Source of the DNA: Paenibacillus timonensis
GTDB taxonomy: Bacteria > Bacillota > Bacilli > Paenibacillales > Paenibacillaceae
Assembly: GCF_022427145.1 (NCBI RefSeq)
Contig: NZ_JAKSXN010000019.1
Span: forward strand, 19,994-83,993
DNA: 64,000 nucleotides
Direction: 5' to 3'
Every line of letters begins with the position of its first letter. The stretch's first letter is position 1. Both the position numbers and the translations under genes were made by a program. Below, in pieces: positions 46,257 to 56,520 of the stretch. Below the pieces are notes generated by a model, which made no database searches, was not told where the DNA came from, and worked only from the letters and a program-made list of their open reading frames with translations.

Positions 46257-47222
46257 TTACAACCCCTTGTTCAAGTAAAGTCCAATGACCGCCAACACCA
46301 GTCCAACCGACCAAAACGTAACGACGACGCGCCATTCCGACCATCCGGACAACTCGAAGTGATGGTGGATCGGGCTCATTTTGAATACCCGCTTGCCGCG
46401 CGTCTTGAATGAGACCACTTGAATGACGACGGACAGCATTTCGATCACGAAGATGCCGCCGACGATCAGGAACAGCAGCTCGGTTTTGGTCACGATGGCA
46501 ATCGCTCCGATCGCCCCGCCGATGCCCAGCGAACCGGTATCGCCCATGAATACCTTGGCCGGGTGGGCGTTAAACACGAGAAAACCCAGCACGGCGCCGA
46601 TCATGGCCGCCGCGCAAACCGCGGCCGGAAGCGAGGTCACCTGCATTGCGATCACCGCAAACGCGCCCAGCGCAATCGCGCTGACGCCGGACAGCAAGCC
46701 ATCCACCCCGTCGGTAAAATTAACCGCGTTGGTGACCGCCATCATCATAATGACGATAAACGGATAGTAGAACCACGGACCCCAATCGAACGCAAACTGC
46801 GTTCCTGGAACGCCAATCGCCGTACTATGGCCTTCCGAGATCAGCAAAGCGCACATGATACCGGAGAACAGCAGTTGTCCGATCAATTTCTGCCTTGGCG
46901 TGAGACCCAAAGACCGTTTAAACACGATTTTGATGTAATCGTCGAGAAATCCGACCAGCCCGAAGCCCAGCGTAGCGACCAGAAGAACGTAGAAGTCGGT
47001 ATTCACGACCGAAAATTTCATAAAGGACAATGTAAACGCCAATAGGATAATAATGCCGCCCATCGTTGGCGTTCCTGCCTTTTTCAAATGGCTTTGCGGC
47101 CCCTCGCCGCGGATTTGCTGGCCGAATTTGAGCCTTCTCAGCAGCGGAATGACCAGCGGAGCCGAGATGACCGCCAGAATAAAGGATACGCCGATCGTTA
47201 GCAAGATAAGTCCAAAATCCAT
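46257..47222 (-). CDS. mraY: Phospho-N-acetylmuramoyl-pentapeptide transferase
   Basis: Membrane transferase of 321 residues with about ten helices that makes lipid I from UDP-MurNAc-pentapeptide and undecaprenyl phosphate. The catalytic motifs are FLDDYIKI, NAVNFTDGVDGLLSG and, near the C-terminus, MSPIHHHFELSGW. GTPTMGG lies at the N-terminal cytoplasmic loop. It lies between murF and murD; GGGGGGATCCC precedes the ATG. Confidence 0.96.
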   Translation of the reverse strand: MDFGLILLTIGVSFILAVISAPLVIPLLRRLKFGQQIRGEGPQSHLKKAGTPTMGGIIILLAFTLSFMKFSVVNTDFYVLLVATLGFGLVGFLDDYIKIVFKRSLGLTPRQKLIGQLLFSGIMCALLISEGHSTAIGVPGTQFAFDWGPWFYYPFIVIMMMAVTNAVNFTDGVDGLLSGVSAIALGAFAVIAMQVTSLPAAVCAAAMIGAVLGFLVFNAHPAKVFMGDTGSLGIGGAIGAIAIVTKTELLFLIVGGIFVIEMLSVVIQVVSFKTRGKRVFKMSPIHHHFELSGWSEWRVVVTFWSVGLVLAVIGLYLNKGL

Positions 47223-47245
47223 GGGATCCCCCCCTTTCGCCGGTA

Positions 47246-48646
47246 TTAGTATGTCAACTCGCTAGTTTTGATCGCTTCGACGACTTCTTCGAGTCTCATG
47301 CCTCGGGAAGCCTTAACCAAGACGACGTCCTGCGGATGCAGCAGCGAAACCAGCTTGCGGATCAGTTCAGACTTATCAGTATATGCGTGAATGCGGTCCG
47401 GGTCCATCTGTTTCTTGGCCCCTTCGGCGATGTGGCGGGAAAGCGGCCCGCAGGTAAACAGCAGATCGACCTTGCCCGGCGTCAACATCTCACCGATTCC
47501 GCGGTGATACTCCTCCTCGGAAGCGCCCAACTCCAGCATATCGCCAAGCACGGCGATTTTTTTCCGGTACCCCTTCATATGATCCAAAACGCCGATCGCC
47601 GCCTTCATGGAAGTCGGGCTGGCGTTATACGCGTCGTTCAAGATCGTGATGCCGCTCTGGCCGGTAACGACCTCGATTCTCATTCCGGTCAGTTCCACCT
47701 TGCCGAAGCCTTCGCGGATCGCGGCCTCGCTTACCCCGTAATGGCGGGCGACGGTGATGGCAGCAAGCGCGTTGGTTACGTTATGTTCGCCCAGAAGCGG
47801 CAGGTCCAGCGGCTCGCCTTCACTGCCATGCGGCGTAAACAACGTTCGGTGGTCCGTGAACAGGATCCCGGTGGGATAAGCGTCATTTTCCGGACGAAGC
47901 CCGAACGTTGCCGTTTGCAGCCCTTCCGGCTTCGCGGTGGACGGCTCGGCCAACACTTGAGGGAGGAGAGGTTCGTCCCCATTGTAGATGAACAATCCCC
48001 CAGGCTTCATCCCTGCAAGGATCTCCAGCTTGGCCCTCGCGATCTCTTCCCGTGAACCGAGCTGTTGCAAATGCGATTCGCCAATGTTGGTGATCACCGC
48101 CGTTTCCGGCTCGCCCAGCTTCGATAGCAGTTCGATCTCATGACGCCCACTCATGCCCATTTCGAGCACGGCGATTTCCGTATCCTCCGGCATGGCCAGC
48201 AGCGTCAAAGGAAGGCCGATATGGTTGTTAAAGTTCCCTTTGGTTTTATGCACTTTATAGGTTGTAGACAAGAGAGCGTATACCAAGTCTTTGGTTGTCG
48301 TCTTCCCATTGCTCCCGGTGATGCCGACCACCTTGGCCCCTGTTTCGGTCAAGTAAGATTTGGCCAGTGCCTGCAACGCGATCAGCGTATCATCCACGAG
48401 TACGGCCGGACCCGGCGGCGTTCCCTTCGATCGTGCCCACAGGCAAGCGCCTGCCCCAGCCTGCAAGCAGTCCGCGGCAAAATCGTGGCCGTCGAACCGT
48501 TCACCCGCCAGCGGCACGAACAAGCAGCCTTCCGTGATTTGCCGGGAGTCCGTAACCACGCCCTGCACCAGGATGCCGGCGTCGCCCGCCTCCCGAATTT
48601 GTCCGCCGCACATCGCGGCAATTTCCGCTAAGTTTCTTTTTATCAC
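47246..48646 (-). CDS. murF: UDP-MurNAc-tripeptide--D-alanyl-D-alanine ligase
   Basis: Mur ligase of 466 residues adding D-Ala-D-Ala to the UDP-MurNAc-tripeptide. The ATP loop is VVGITGSNGKTTTKD; LNDAYNASPTSMKAAI, the MurF-specific block, is present. The N-terminal substrate domain reads VVTDSRQITEGCLFVPLAGE. ATG overlaps the murE stop by 4 bp. Together with MurE it completes the pentapeptide precursor. Confidence 0.96.
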   Translation of the reverse strand: MIKRNLAEIAAMCGGQIREAGDAGILVQGVVTDSRQITEGCLFVPLAGERFDGHDFAADCLQAGAGACLWARSKGTPPGPAVLVDDTLIALQALAKSYLTETGAKVVGITGSNGKTTTKDLVYALLSTTYKVHKTKGNFNNHIGLPLTLLAMPEDTEIAVLEMGMSGRHEIELLSKLGEPETAVITNIGESHLQQLGSREEIARAKLEILAGMKPGGLFIYNGDEPLLPQVLAEPSTAKPEGLQTATFGLRPENDAYPTGILFTDHRTLFTPHGSEGEPLDLPLLGEHNVTNALAAITVARHYGVSEAAIREGFGKVELTGMRIEVVTGQSGITILNDAYNASPTSMKAAIGVLDHMKGYRKKIAVLGDMLELGASEEEYHRGIGEMLTPGKVDLLFTCGPLSRHIAEGAKKQMDPDRIHAYTDKSELIRKLVSLLHPQDVVLVKASRGMRLEEVVEAIKTSELTY

Positions 48647-50133
48647 TTTGCCAAACCCCTTATCGCTTCTTTTGCTACGATTCGATCATCAAAATCGAGC
48701 ACCTTGGATCCGATCAATTGATAGGTCTCATGGCCTTTCCCCGCAATCAATACTACATCCTCACGGCTTGCCATTTCAATAGCCTTTTGGATGGCCTCGC
48801 GGCGGTCGACGATCAGCTCGTAACGCGCCCGATCCACCCCGTCTTCGATCAGCCCCTGCTCGATATCCCGCAGGATCGCATCCGGGTCCTCGGTCCGCGG
48901 GTTGTCGGAGGTGACGATCACCTGCTGCGCGTATTTCGCGGCAAGGCGTCCCATAATCGGCCGTTTCGTCCGGTCCCGGTCCCCGCCGCAGCCGAACACG
49001 CAAATGACTCGCCCCTTGGCGAATTCATTGACCGTACGCAACACGTTCTCCAAGCCGTCCGGGGTATGGGCGTAGTCGACGATCACGGCGAAATCCTGGC
49101 CTTCGTCCACCGCCTCCACCCGGCCTTCGACGCCTTTGACCGATTCCAGGCTGGCCTTGATCCGCTCAAGCGGAATGCCTTCCAGCAACGCCGCCGAAAT
49201 GGCCGCTAATGCGTTATAGACATTAAACTTGCCAACCATGCGCAAGGAGATATCCGCGCTCCCGCGGAACGTTTCGACGTGGAACGATGTCCCCCGGGCC
49301 GTGATGGAGATGTCCGAAGCCCGTACGTCCGCCTCCTGCTCCACGCCGTAAGAAATCACTTCCGCCGCCGTCTGTTTGGCGAAAAAGGCGCTTGCCGGGT
49401 CGTCGGCGTTCAGCACCGCATAGCTGCGTTCCTCCGGATTCGCCGCGTACGTATTGCCAAGCCGGGAGAAGAACAACGATTTGGCCCCGCGGTAATCCTC
49501 CATCGTTTTATGATAATCCAGATGATCCTGGGTCAAGTTCGTAAATACGGCCGTACGGAAGCGGGTCCCTTTGACGCGCCCCTGATCCAGGGCATGGGAG
49601 GACACCTCCATGACGCAATACTCGCCGCCGCCTTCGGCCATGTCATGCAAATATTTCTGCAGTTCAAGCGATTCCGGCGTCGTCCCCGACATCGGATAGG
49701 TCTGACCGGCGAACCGTCGCTGGATCGTGCCGATCAGGCCCGTTTCCCGGCCTTGATCCTGCAGGATCCGCTCGATCAGATAAGTCGTGGTCGTCTTGCC
49801 GTTCGTCCCTGTCACGCCGATCACTTTCAACCGTGCGCTCGGCGAACCGAAGAACACGCCTCCGAGCACGGCCATCGCCAGCCGGCTGTCCTTCACCTTA
49901 AGCTGCGGCAGGGCAACGCCGTCCAGCCACCGTTCCACTACAAGCGCGGCCGCGCCTTGCTCTTCGGCCTGCCGGGCATAGTCATGACCATCCACCGTAT
50001 GGCCGGGAAGGCAGATAAACAGATCCCCCGCCCCCACCTTGCGCGAATCGATGGCGATTCCCGTACAGGACGTTTCCCCATCCCCTCGTATCTGCGAAGC
50101 TATTAAATAAGTTGCCAGTTCCTTAAGCAGCAT
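48643..50133 (-). CDS. murE: UDP-MurNAc-L-Ala-D-Glu--meso-diaminopimelate ligase
   Basis: Mur ligase of 496 residues. The ATP loop is VIGVTGTNGKTTTTYL, and the amino-acid-selecting motif is DNPR in TSDNPRTEDP, which indicates meso-diaminopimelate rather than lysine. This fits a direct LL-DAP aminotransferase gene in the same window. The stop overlaps murF (ATGA). The 87-bp gap to spoVD upstream holds no gene. Confidence 0.96.
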   Translation of the reverse strand: MLLKELATYLIASQIRGDGETSCTGIAIDSRKVGAGDLFICLPGHTVDGHDYARQAEEQGAAALVVERWLDGVALPQLKVKDSRLAMAVLGGVFFGSPSARLKVIGVTGTNGKTTTTYLIERILQDQGRETGLIGTIQRRFAGQTYPMSGTTPESLELQKYLHDMAEGGGEYCVMEVSSHALDQGRVKGTRFRTAVFTNLTQDHLDYHKTMEDYRGAKSLFFSRLGNTYAANPEERSYAVLNADDPASAFFAKQTAAEVISYGVEQEADVRASDISITARGTSFHVETFRGSADISLRMVGKFNVYNALAAISAALLEGIPLERIKASLESVKGVEGRVEAVDEGQDFAVIVDYAHTPDGLENVLRTVNEFAKGRVICVFGCGGDRDRTKRPIMGRLAAKYAQQVIVTSDNPRTEDPDAILRDIEQGLIEDGVDRARYELIVDRREAIQKAIEMASREDVVLIAGKGHETYQLIGSKVLDFDDRIVAKEAIRGLAK

Positions 50134-50220
50134 AGGTTACCCCTCCGTCTTTCAACTACGTTTGCAGAGCTACACACTCATTGTCTATATTATCACCAAA
50201 AATTGCTCAGTTCAGGAATA

Positions 50221-52185
50221 TTATTCACTTGTGATCGGATTATGACCGTGTTGTTCTTCTGCTTCGGCTTCGCTTCCCATGTAGATGCGAATGGTCGAGC
50301 CCTTTTCCACCCGCGATCCCGCCTTCGGGGCTTGATTGATGACCACGTTGCCCGCGCCGGATCTCGCCAGGTTAAAATTCATGTTCATATCCTCATAGAT
50401 TTCCTGCGTCGTGTGGCCGACTAGGTCCGGCACCGTAACGATCGGCGTCTCCCCGTATTTGTACTTCTTCGCGACCTGTTGCTGACGCGGCGGAACCTTC
50501 ATGTATTCCAGCGCATCTTCCATGATGTTGCGTACGATCGGCGCAGCCACCACGCCGCCGAACTGGATGCCCTGCGGATTATCGACCGCGGTGTAAACGA
50601 CGATCTGCGGATCGTCCGCCGGGGCGAAGCCGATAAACGAAACGATATGTTCATTTTGCGAATAACGTCCGTTCACGACCTTTTGGGCCGTCCCCGTTTT
50701 CCCACCGACCCGGTAACCATCGATAAACGCGTTCCCGCCCGTCCCATTGGCTACGACGCTTTCCAGCGCCGTGCGGATCTGCTTAGAGGTCTCCTCCGAG
50801 ATGACCTGCCGCACCAGCTGCGGCTTCGTCTCGGAAACCACCTCGCCCGTATCCGGATTGGTCCACGACTTGGCGACGAAGGGCTTGAACAGTTTGCCGC
50901 CGTTAATCGCTGCGGACACTGCGGTAATCTGCTGGATCGGGGTTACCGATACGCCTTGCCCGAACGAGGTTGTCGCCAGCTCGACCGGTCCCACTTGAGG
51001 GAGCTTAAACAAAATCCCGTTCTCTTCTCCGTTCAGGTCGATGCCGGTTTTGCTGCCGAAACCAAAGTTCTTGATGTACTGGAACAGCGTTTCTTTGCCC
51101 AGCCGCTGGCCCAAGGCTACGAATCCGGGGTTGCAGGAGTTCTCCACGACCTGAAGGAACGTTTGGCTGCCGTGGCCGCCTTTCTTCCAACAGCGGAGCG
51201 TCGCTCCGCCAACCTTGACGTAACCGGGATCGAAGAAACGGTCGTTCAGCAGGTTGACCTTCTTCTCCTCTAGCGCCGCCGCCAACGTAATGATCTTGAA
51301 AGTGGAACCCGGCTCGTACGTCATCCAAATCGGCAGATTTCGGTTATATATCGCCGAATCGTATTCCTGGTAAGCTCCCGGCTCGTACCCCGGTCTGGCG
51401 GCCATGCCGAGGATTTCCCCCGTTTTCGGATTCATCGCGATCGTCAACGCCGAATCGGCTTGCAGCCGGTCCATGGCTTGGTCCAGCTCGCGTTCAATGA
51501 TGCTTTGGATCGTTTTGTCGATCGTCAGCGTTAGATTCAAGCCGTCTTTCGGCTCCACGTATTTCTCCGAGGAGCCCGGCATCAGGCGACCGCCGGCGTC
51601 GGACAAATAAGATACGCTGCCGTTCATGCCGCTGAGCAGGCTGTCGTATTTGCTTTCCACGCCGGTGAGCCCTTGGTTGTACCCGCCGGTGAAGCCCAGA
51701 ATATGTGCCGCCAGCCCCCCGAAGGGGTAGTAGCGCTTGTTATCTTCAGCGACAACAATACCCGGAAGAGCCAAATCACGAATTTGCTGCGCTTTTTCCA
51801 TCGTAATTTTGCGTCCGCCGGGTTGCAGCCTGACTATGGATTGTCTCTTGGTGATCGACTTCAGAACCGATTCCTCGGTCATCCCAAGGAGCGGCGCCAG
51901 GCTTTTGGCCGTCTGCTCCGGATTCTTGATCTGCACCGGAATGGCCATGACCGTTGGCGTCGTAATATTATAAGCGAGCACGTTTCCGTTACGGTCGCTG
52001 ATTTCGCCGCGTTTTGCCGAATACGGGATATTTCGGCGCCAGGAATCCTCCGCCTTGGCGGACAACTCCGCGCCTTTTCCGATTTGAACATAGGCAAGAC
52101 GTACGGCCAGCGCCGCAAACAGCAAACACAACACCATTAACAGCCAGAACAATCTTCGTCTGACGGTAAATTTGGATACTTTCAC
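50221..52185 (-). CDS. spoVD: Sporulation-specific penicillin-binding protein SpoVD
   Basis: Class B PBP of 654 residues. One N-terminal membrane anchor (RLFWLLMVLCLLFAALAVRL), the dimerisation domain, and a transpeptidase domain with SxxK (EPGSTFKI), SxN (ENSCNPG) and KTG (VGGKTGTAQ) are followed by a single C-terminal PASTA domain (about 575-635). SpoVD cross-links spore cortex with SpoVE, encoded four genes farther on. GTG 52185 is chosen for the GGGGGG site 6 nt upstream and the basic VKVSKFTVRRR start; the frame is open 17 codons farther. Confidence 0.93.
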   Translation of the reverse strand: MKVSKFTVRRRLFWLLMVLCLLFAALAVRLAYVQIGKGAELSAKAEDSWRRNIPYSAKRGEISDRNGNVLAYNITTPTVMAIPVQIKNPEQTAKSLAPLLGMTEESVLKSITKRQSIVRLQPGGRKITMEKAQQIRDLALPGIVVAEDNKRYYPFGGLAAHILGFTGGYNQGLTGVESKYDSLLSGMNGSVSYLSDAGGRLMPGSSEKYVEPKDGLNLTLTIDKTIQSIIERELDQAMDRLQADSALTIAMNPKTGEILGMAARPGYEPGAYQEYDSAIYNRNLPIWMTYEPGSTFKIITLAAALEEKKVNLLNDRFFDPGYVKVGGATLRCWKKGGHGSQTFLQVVENSCNPGFVALGQRLGKETLFQYIKNFGFGSKTGIDLNGEENGILFKLPQVGPVELATTSFGQGVSVTPIQQITAVSAAINGGKLFKPFVAKSWTNPDTGEVVSETKPQLVRQVISEETSKQIRTALESVVANGTGGNAFIDGYRVGGKTGTAQKVVNGRYSQNEHIVSFIGFAPADDPQIVVYTAVDNPQGIQFGGVVAAPIVRNIMEDALEYMKVPPRQQQVAKKYKYGETPIVTVPDLVGHTTQEIYEDMNMNFNLARSGAGNVVINQAPKAGSRVEKGSTIRIYMGSEAEAEEQHGHNPITSE

Positions 52186-52270
52186 AGGTCGCCCCCCTAA
52201 CCCATCCTGACACATCATCATGATTGTACTCATCACATGACTATTCAGGACAACCAGGGGTTAGAACAAG

Positions 52271-54514
52271 CTATGGCGAGTCCTGGGTTGCATTTTCACC
52301 CGCATCGTCGCCTTTTTCGCCGCCGTCGCCGGCATCTTCCGCTTGCCCGTCACCGGGGGGTGCTTCCTCCTTGTCGGGCGGTTCCAGCGTAAGAATGACG
52401 CGTCTCCCCCCGTCCTCGTTGACGACTTCCTGCGAGACGACGTATCCTTCCCCTTTCGCCGAGACCGGAATCTGCAGCACCGACAACATTTCCATGGCGT
52501 CGCGCAGCGATTCGCCTTGCAGGTTCGGCACGTTGATGTCCGACCCTTTCTCCGTGAGCAGGTAAACGAATTGACCGGCTTTTAGCGTACTGCCCGCCTT
52601 AGGGAATTGGGAAATGATTTCGGTTCCTTTCCCATAAGTCGCGTAGGAAATGCCGCTTGCCGACAGCTGATCCTTGGCTTGCTTCACCGGCAGCCCACCT
52701 ACGTCGGGCACCTTCGGACCCGAGGCGGCGGTTTTGGACTGGGCATCAGAGCCGGCATCAATTTTCTTCGGAACCCCCATGTACTGCAGCGTTTGGTTCA
52801 CGATCTTCTTGAACACCGGAGCGGCTGCGGTCCCCCCGCCCAGCTCGGAATCCTTCGGTTCGTCGATCAGGACGATAACCGCGATTTTCGGATCATCCAC
52901 CGGCGCATAGCCAATGAAAGAAACGACCTGCTTCGTATAGTCGTATTGCCCGTTCACAACCTTTACCGCAGTCCCCGTCTTGCCGGCAACCCGGTAACCT
53001 TCGATGTAGGCGTGGCGTCCGGTCCCGATCTTCTGGTCCGAAACGACCTGTTCCAAATAGGTTCCGACCTCTTTGGCTTTATCCGGTGTGAGGATCTGTT
53101 GGACTTCCTTGGGTTTAGTGTTCAACGTCTCTCCGGTCTGCGGATCCGTTATCGACTTCACGATATGGGGCTCCATCAGCTTGCCGCCGTTGGCGATCGC
53201 CGATACCGCAACAATCTGCTGCAACGGCGTAACGAGCAGCTTGCCATGGCCGTAAGCCATCGCCGCAAAGTCGGCTTGCTGTACCGGATCCACGATCCCT
53301 TTGGATTCGCCCGGCAGCTCGATGCCCGTCTTTTTGCCGAAACCGAATTGGTCGACATACGTCTTCAGCCGTTCCGGTCCCAGCATTTCGTAGCCCAGCT
53401 TGACGAACGCCACGTTACTGGAGCGCTTGACGCCCTCCAAATAAGTGATCTCGCCCCAACCGGAGCGCTTCAAGTCGTGGATCGTTTGCCCCGGCACCCG
53501 GATGCTGCCCGATCTGTACGTGGCGTTTGGATTGAACAAGCCGTCTTGCACCGCCCCGGCCAGTGTCACGATTTTAAAAGTGGAACCCGGCTCGTAAACC
53601 GATTTGATCGCATGGTTATAAAAATTTTTCTGATCGACGTCCGCCCAATATTCATTCGGGTTATATGTAGGCATATTCGCCATGCCGAGAATTTCCATCG
53701 TATTCGGATCCGCCGCGATGACCGTCATACTGATCGGCTGCAGTTGATCGTAGGCTTCCTTCATCGCCTGCTCGATATAATATTGAATCGTATAATCGAT
53801 CGTGAGCTTCAGGTTCTTCCCGTCTTTCGGCGGGTTATAGATTTCGCTCGCCTTCGGGATTTCGATGCCGCGGCCGTCGCGCTTGTACTCGATCGATCCG
53901 TCGACGCCTTTCAACTGCTCGTCGAAGAACGCTTCCAGGCCGGAGACGGCTTTGCCTTCGCGGTCGAGATAACCCAATACGTGGGAAGCTAAGCTTTGCT
54001 TCGGATAATAGCGTTTCTGATCCTTGATTAAATAAATGCCGATGTCTTGCAGGTCTTGGTGTTCTTCCTTCAGCTCGCCGATGAAAGCTTGAACCTGGTC
54101 CTTTAAGTCCTGGTCGATTTTCCAGCCCTCGTTCCGAACCTCGCGTTGCGTAAAGTATTCGCCGGACTCCTTCTTGGCGTTTACGATGTCCCGCAGCTCA
54201 TTTTCGTCTTTACCGAGGACTTTGCCAAGCCCTTCAACCACCTCGTCCTGAAGGCCGTATTTGTTAATGATCTCAGGATTGACGGCCACCGTATAGGCCG
54301 GGGCATCCACCGCCAGGACGTCGCCGTTTCGGTCGGTGATCGTTCCCCGCGTCGCCGGCAGCGGCTTTTTGGTCGACCACAGCTCCTCCGCATGCGCCTG
54401 CCAAAAGTCCGCCTGCACGACCTGCAACCAAAACGCTCTACCCATCAATACAGCAAAAAAGAGGGTAATACATCCCCCTATCAGCAGTGTTCGAAGCTTT
54501 ATTCGCTTGATCAT
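52271..54514 (-). CDS. pbpB: Divisome transpeptidase PBP2B
   Basis: Class B PBP of 747 residues. A short cytoplasmic basic start and one helix (LLIGGCITLFFAVLMGRAFW) anchor it; SxxK is in EPGSTFKIV, SxN in VKRSSNVAF and KTG in VAGKTGTAV. Two PASTA repeats (about 590-650 and 660-715) precede an acidic Glu/Asp/Gly tail (about 720-747). It is the septal transpeptidase partner of FtsW. Adjacent upstream is ftsL (19 bp). The acidic tail is not typical of B. subtilis PBP2B. Confidence 0.93.
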   Translation of the reverse strand: MIKRIKLRTLLIGGCITLFFAVLMGRAFWLQVVQADFWQAHAEELWSTKKPLPATRGTITDRNGDVLAVDAPAYTVAVNPEIINKYGLQDEVVEGLGKVLGKDENELRDIVNAKKESGEYFTQREVRNEGWKIDQDLKDQVQAFIGELKEEHQDLQDIGIYLIKDQKRYYPKQSLASHVLGYLDREGKAVSGLEAFFDEQLKGVDGSIEYKRDGRGIEIPKASEIYNPPKDGKNLKLTIDYTIQYYIEQAMKEAYDQLQPISMTVIAADPNTMEILGMANMPTYNPNEYWADVDQKNFYNHAIKSVYEPGSTFKIVTLAGAVQDGLFNPNATYRSGSIRVPGQTIHDLKRSGWGEITYLEGVKRSSNVAFVKLGYEMLGPERLKTYVDQFGFGKKTGIELPGESKGIVDPVQQADFAAMAYGHGKLLVTPLQQIVAVSAIANGGKLMEPHIVKSITDPQTGETLNTKPKEVQQILTPDKAKEVGTYLEQVVSDQKIGTGRHAYIEGYRVAGKTGTAVKVVNGQYDYTKQVVSFIGYAPVDDPKIAVIVLIDEPKDSELGGGTAAAPVFKKIVNQTLQYMGVPKKIDAGSDAQSKTAASGPKVPDVGGLPVKQAKDQLSASGISYATYGKGTEIISQFPKAGSTLKAGQFVYLLTEKGSDINVPNLQGESLRDAMEMLSVLQIPVSAKGEGYVVSQEVVNEDGGRRVILTLEPPDKEEAPPGDGQAEDAGDGGEKGDDAGENATQDSP

Positions 54515-54533
54515 GGCAAAACCTCTTTAGACT

Positions 54534-54986
54534 TTATTTCTTGGCTGTGGCCACGCCATCCGCCGCAGCCACCGCATCGTTCTCCGCATTGACGCCGCTG
54601 TTCGCCACCGTTCCTGCAGGAACCTGAACGTGGAACCCTTCCACTTCCGGCTGCACGTAACCGAGCTCCTTCGCTTTCTCCGGAACCTGTTCCTCGAGTT
54701 TTTCCTTCTGGATCGTCAATTCCTTCACTTCGGCGTTGATCGCTTGAATGTCCGTATTCAAATTAAACATTTGGCGCTTGATGTTGTAAAGTGACACATT
54801 TTGCCATAACAGTCCGCCCATCACCGCCACACAAAACAGGACCGTCATCATATACAAGAGCTTCTCGCGAACCGGCAGCGGCGAACGGCGGGTGACCACC
54901 TTCGTCGTTTCCCGGTAACGCTGCGTTTGATAGCTGCGTTCCGCTTGTTTCTCCTTGACTGCCAGATTCCCACGCGTATAAGCCAT
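54534..54986 (-). CDS. ftsL: Cell division protein FtsL
   Basis: Small bitopic protein of 150 residues: a basic cytoplasmic tail (1-42), one membrane helix (about 43-62, MMTVLFCVAVMGGLLW), an extracellular leucine-zipper coiled coil (about 65-100), then a flexible Ala/Val-rich tail. FtsL forms a complex with DivIB and DivIC. Primary conservation is low in this family; the assignment rests on topology and on the position between rsmH and pbpB, which is invariant. It starts directly after the rsmH stop. Confidence 0.88.
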   Translation of the reverse strand: MAYTRGNLAVKEKQAERSYQTQRYRETTKVVTRRSPLPVREKLLYMMTVLFCVAVMGGLLWQNVSLYNIKRQMFNLNTDIQAINAEVKELTIQKEKLEEQVPEKAKELGYVQPEVEGFHVQVPAGTVANSGVNAENDAVAAADGVATAKK

Positions 54987-55961
54987 TTACGATACCTCCA
55001 CACCGGTTTGCAATTTCTCCGCCACGCGTAATTTCGCCGAGCGGGCCCGCGGATTTTCGTCCAGTTCCCGCTCCGACGGGACTAACGGTTTCCGATTAAT
55101 CAATTTAAGTGAACCTTTGCCTCCGCACACGCACATGGGAAAATCGGGCGGGCAAGTACATTTCTCTACATAGCTGGCAAAAATCTGCTTGCAGATTCGA
55201 TCCTCCAACGAATGGAAGGTGATGACCGACACCCTGCCTTCCGGAGCTAAACAGCGGATCGCCGCATGCAGCCCTTCCTCGAAAGCGCCGAGCTCGTCGT
55301 TGACGGCGATGCGCAGCGCTTGAAAGCTGCGTTTGGCCGGATGTCCGCCCGTCCGCCTGGCGGCCGCGGGAATCCCTTCCTTAATCAGCTCAACGAGTTG
55401 ACCCGTCGATTCGATCGGCTCCTGTTCCCGCCGTTCTGCAATGACCTTGGCGATGCGCCTGGAAAATTTCTCCTCGCCGTATTGGAACAAGATACGAGCA
55501 ATTTCGCGTTCCGGCCACGTATTTACGATCTCCCGAGCCGTCAACGACGCGGATTGATCCATCCGCATGTCGAGCGGCGCATCCGCGTTATAGCTGAATC
55601 CCCGCTCCCCTTCGTCAAATTGGGGAGAGGAAACGCCGAGGTCGTACAATACGCCGTCCACTTGGGGAACCCCGTTTAGCTGCGGCACCCCTTCGATCTC
55701 CAGCAGTTTTTGCTCGATGTAGCGAAAATTGCTTTTTACCAATGTTAACTTGTCCGCGTAGGCTGCGAGCCGCTCTTTGGCATTGTCCAGCGCCCAGTCG
55801 TCCTGATCGAAGGCGATCAGCCTTCCTCCCGGGCCTAGCTTGGACAAGATCACCGAGCTGTGACCGCCGCCCCCCAGCGTACAATCTACGTAAATGCCGT
55901 CCGGCTTGATGCGCAGCCCTTCTGTTGCTTCTTCTTTGAGTACCGTGATGTGATGGAACAA
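54987..55961 (-). CDS. rsmH: 16S rRNA (cytosine-1402-N4) methyltransferase
   Basis: SAM-dependent methyltransferase of 324 residues (MraW). The N-terminal [13 protein letters not shown] is followed by the SAM-binding [12 protein letters not shown], the block [19 protein letters not shown] and FHSLEDRI in the catalytic part. It modifies C1402 in the 16S decoding centre. It lies after mraZ, from which it is separated by 70 bp holding a dispersed element fragment. The stop abuts the ftsL start. Confidence 0.96.
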   Translation of the reverse strand: MFHHITVLKEEATEGLRIKPDGIYVDCTLGGGGHSSVILSKLGPGGRLIAFDQDDWALDNAKERLAAYADKLTLVKSNFRYIEQKLLEIEGVPQLNGVPQVDGVLYDLGVSSPQFDEGERGFSYNADAPLDMRMDQSASLTAREIVNTWPEREIARILFQYGEEKFSRRIAKVIAERREQEPIESTGQLVELIKEGIPAAARRTGGHPAKRSFQALRIAVNDELGAFEEGLHAAIRCLAPEGRVSVITFHSLEDRICKQIFASYVEKCTCPPDFPMCVCGGKGSLKLINRKPLVPSERELDENPRARSAKLRVAEKLQTGVEVS

Positions 55962-55997
55962 GACTTACGCCCCCAAACCTGAATTCATTTTAAAGAC

Positions 55998-56037
55998 TCG
56001 GTGCTGAAAACCTGACTTTTCGAACACGCACTTAAAG
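55998..56037. repeat. Half-copy of the dispersed element, overlapping the mraZ stop
   Basis: Plus-strand TCGGTGCTGAAAACCTGACT then TTTCGAACACGCACTTAAAG reproduces the right part of the 26901-26993 element with two or three changes. The TAA stop of mraZ lies inside it, and the copy at carB begins at the same place relative to its stop. Confidence 0.55.
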
Positions 56038-56469
56038 ATCGAAGTTGAAATCGACCAGTTTTTCCGCAATCTCATTGAAAGTATCCTCCGACTGCTGGAA
56101 GTATTGCTCCCACGTGTCCTTGCTCCATATTTCTACCCGGTTCGACACGCCGAGAACGATGCAATCCTTCTCCAGCTTGGCATACTGCCTTAAACTGCCT
56201 GGCAAGTTTACCCTTCCCTGTTTATCCCATTCGCATTCCGTCGCTCCCGAGAAAAAGAAGCGGGTAAACGCGCGGGCGTCGGACTTCATCAACGGCAATG
56301 CTTTCAGCTTTTGCTCCAGGACTTCCCACTCCTGCATCGGATAAACGAAAAGGCACTGGTCCAAGCCGCGGGTGACGACGAAAGAGCTGCCGAGGAGATC
56401 ACGAAACTTAGCCGGTATGATAATCCGGCCTTTATCGTCAATGCTATGTTGGAATTCCCCCATAAACAT
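56032..56469 (-). CDS. mraZ: Transcriptional regulator MraZ
   Basis: Protein of 145 residues with two SpoVT/AbrB-like halves, each with a DKGRI-type core: [21 protein letters not shown] and, in the second half, [17 protein letters not shown] (listed as two separate motifs). MraZ binds upstream repeats and represses the dcw operon, including itself. It is first in the dcw cluster. AAGGAGTGAG precedes the ATG, and three operator-like repeats lie just upstream. Confidence 0.95.
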   Translation of the reverse strand: MFMGEFQHSIDDKGRIIIPAKFRDLLGSSFVVTRGLDQCLFVYPMQEWEVLEQKLKALPLMKSDARAFTRFFFSGATECEWDKQGRVNLPGSLRQYAKLEKDCIVLGVSNRVEIWSKDTWEQYFQQSEDTFNEIAEKLVDFNFDL

Positions 56470-56490
56470 TGGTGACTCACTCCTTACCTC

Positions 56491-56520
56491 TTTCCCCCAC
56501 TTTGCACCACTTTACACCAC
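56491..56520 (-). promoter_or_regulatory. MraZ box: three direct 10-bp repeats
   Basis: Minus strand, three consecutive decamers: GTGGTGTAAA (56520-56511), GTGGTGCAAA (56510-56501), GTGGGGGAAA (56500-56491). The GTGG core repeating every 10 bp before mraZ is the known arrangement of MraZ operators in several phyla. Confidence 0.75.
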
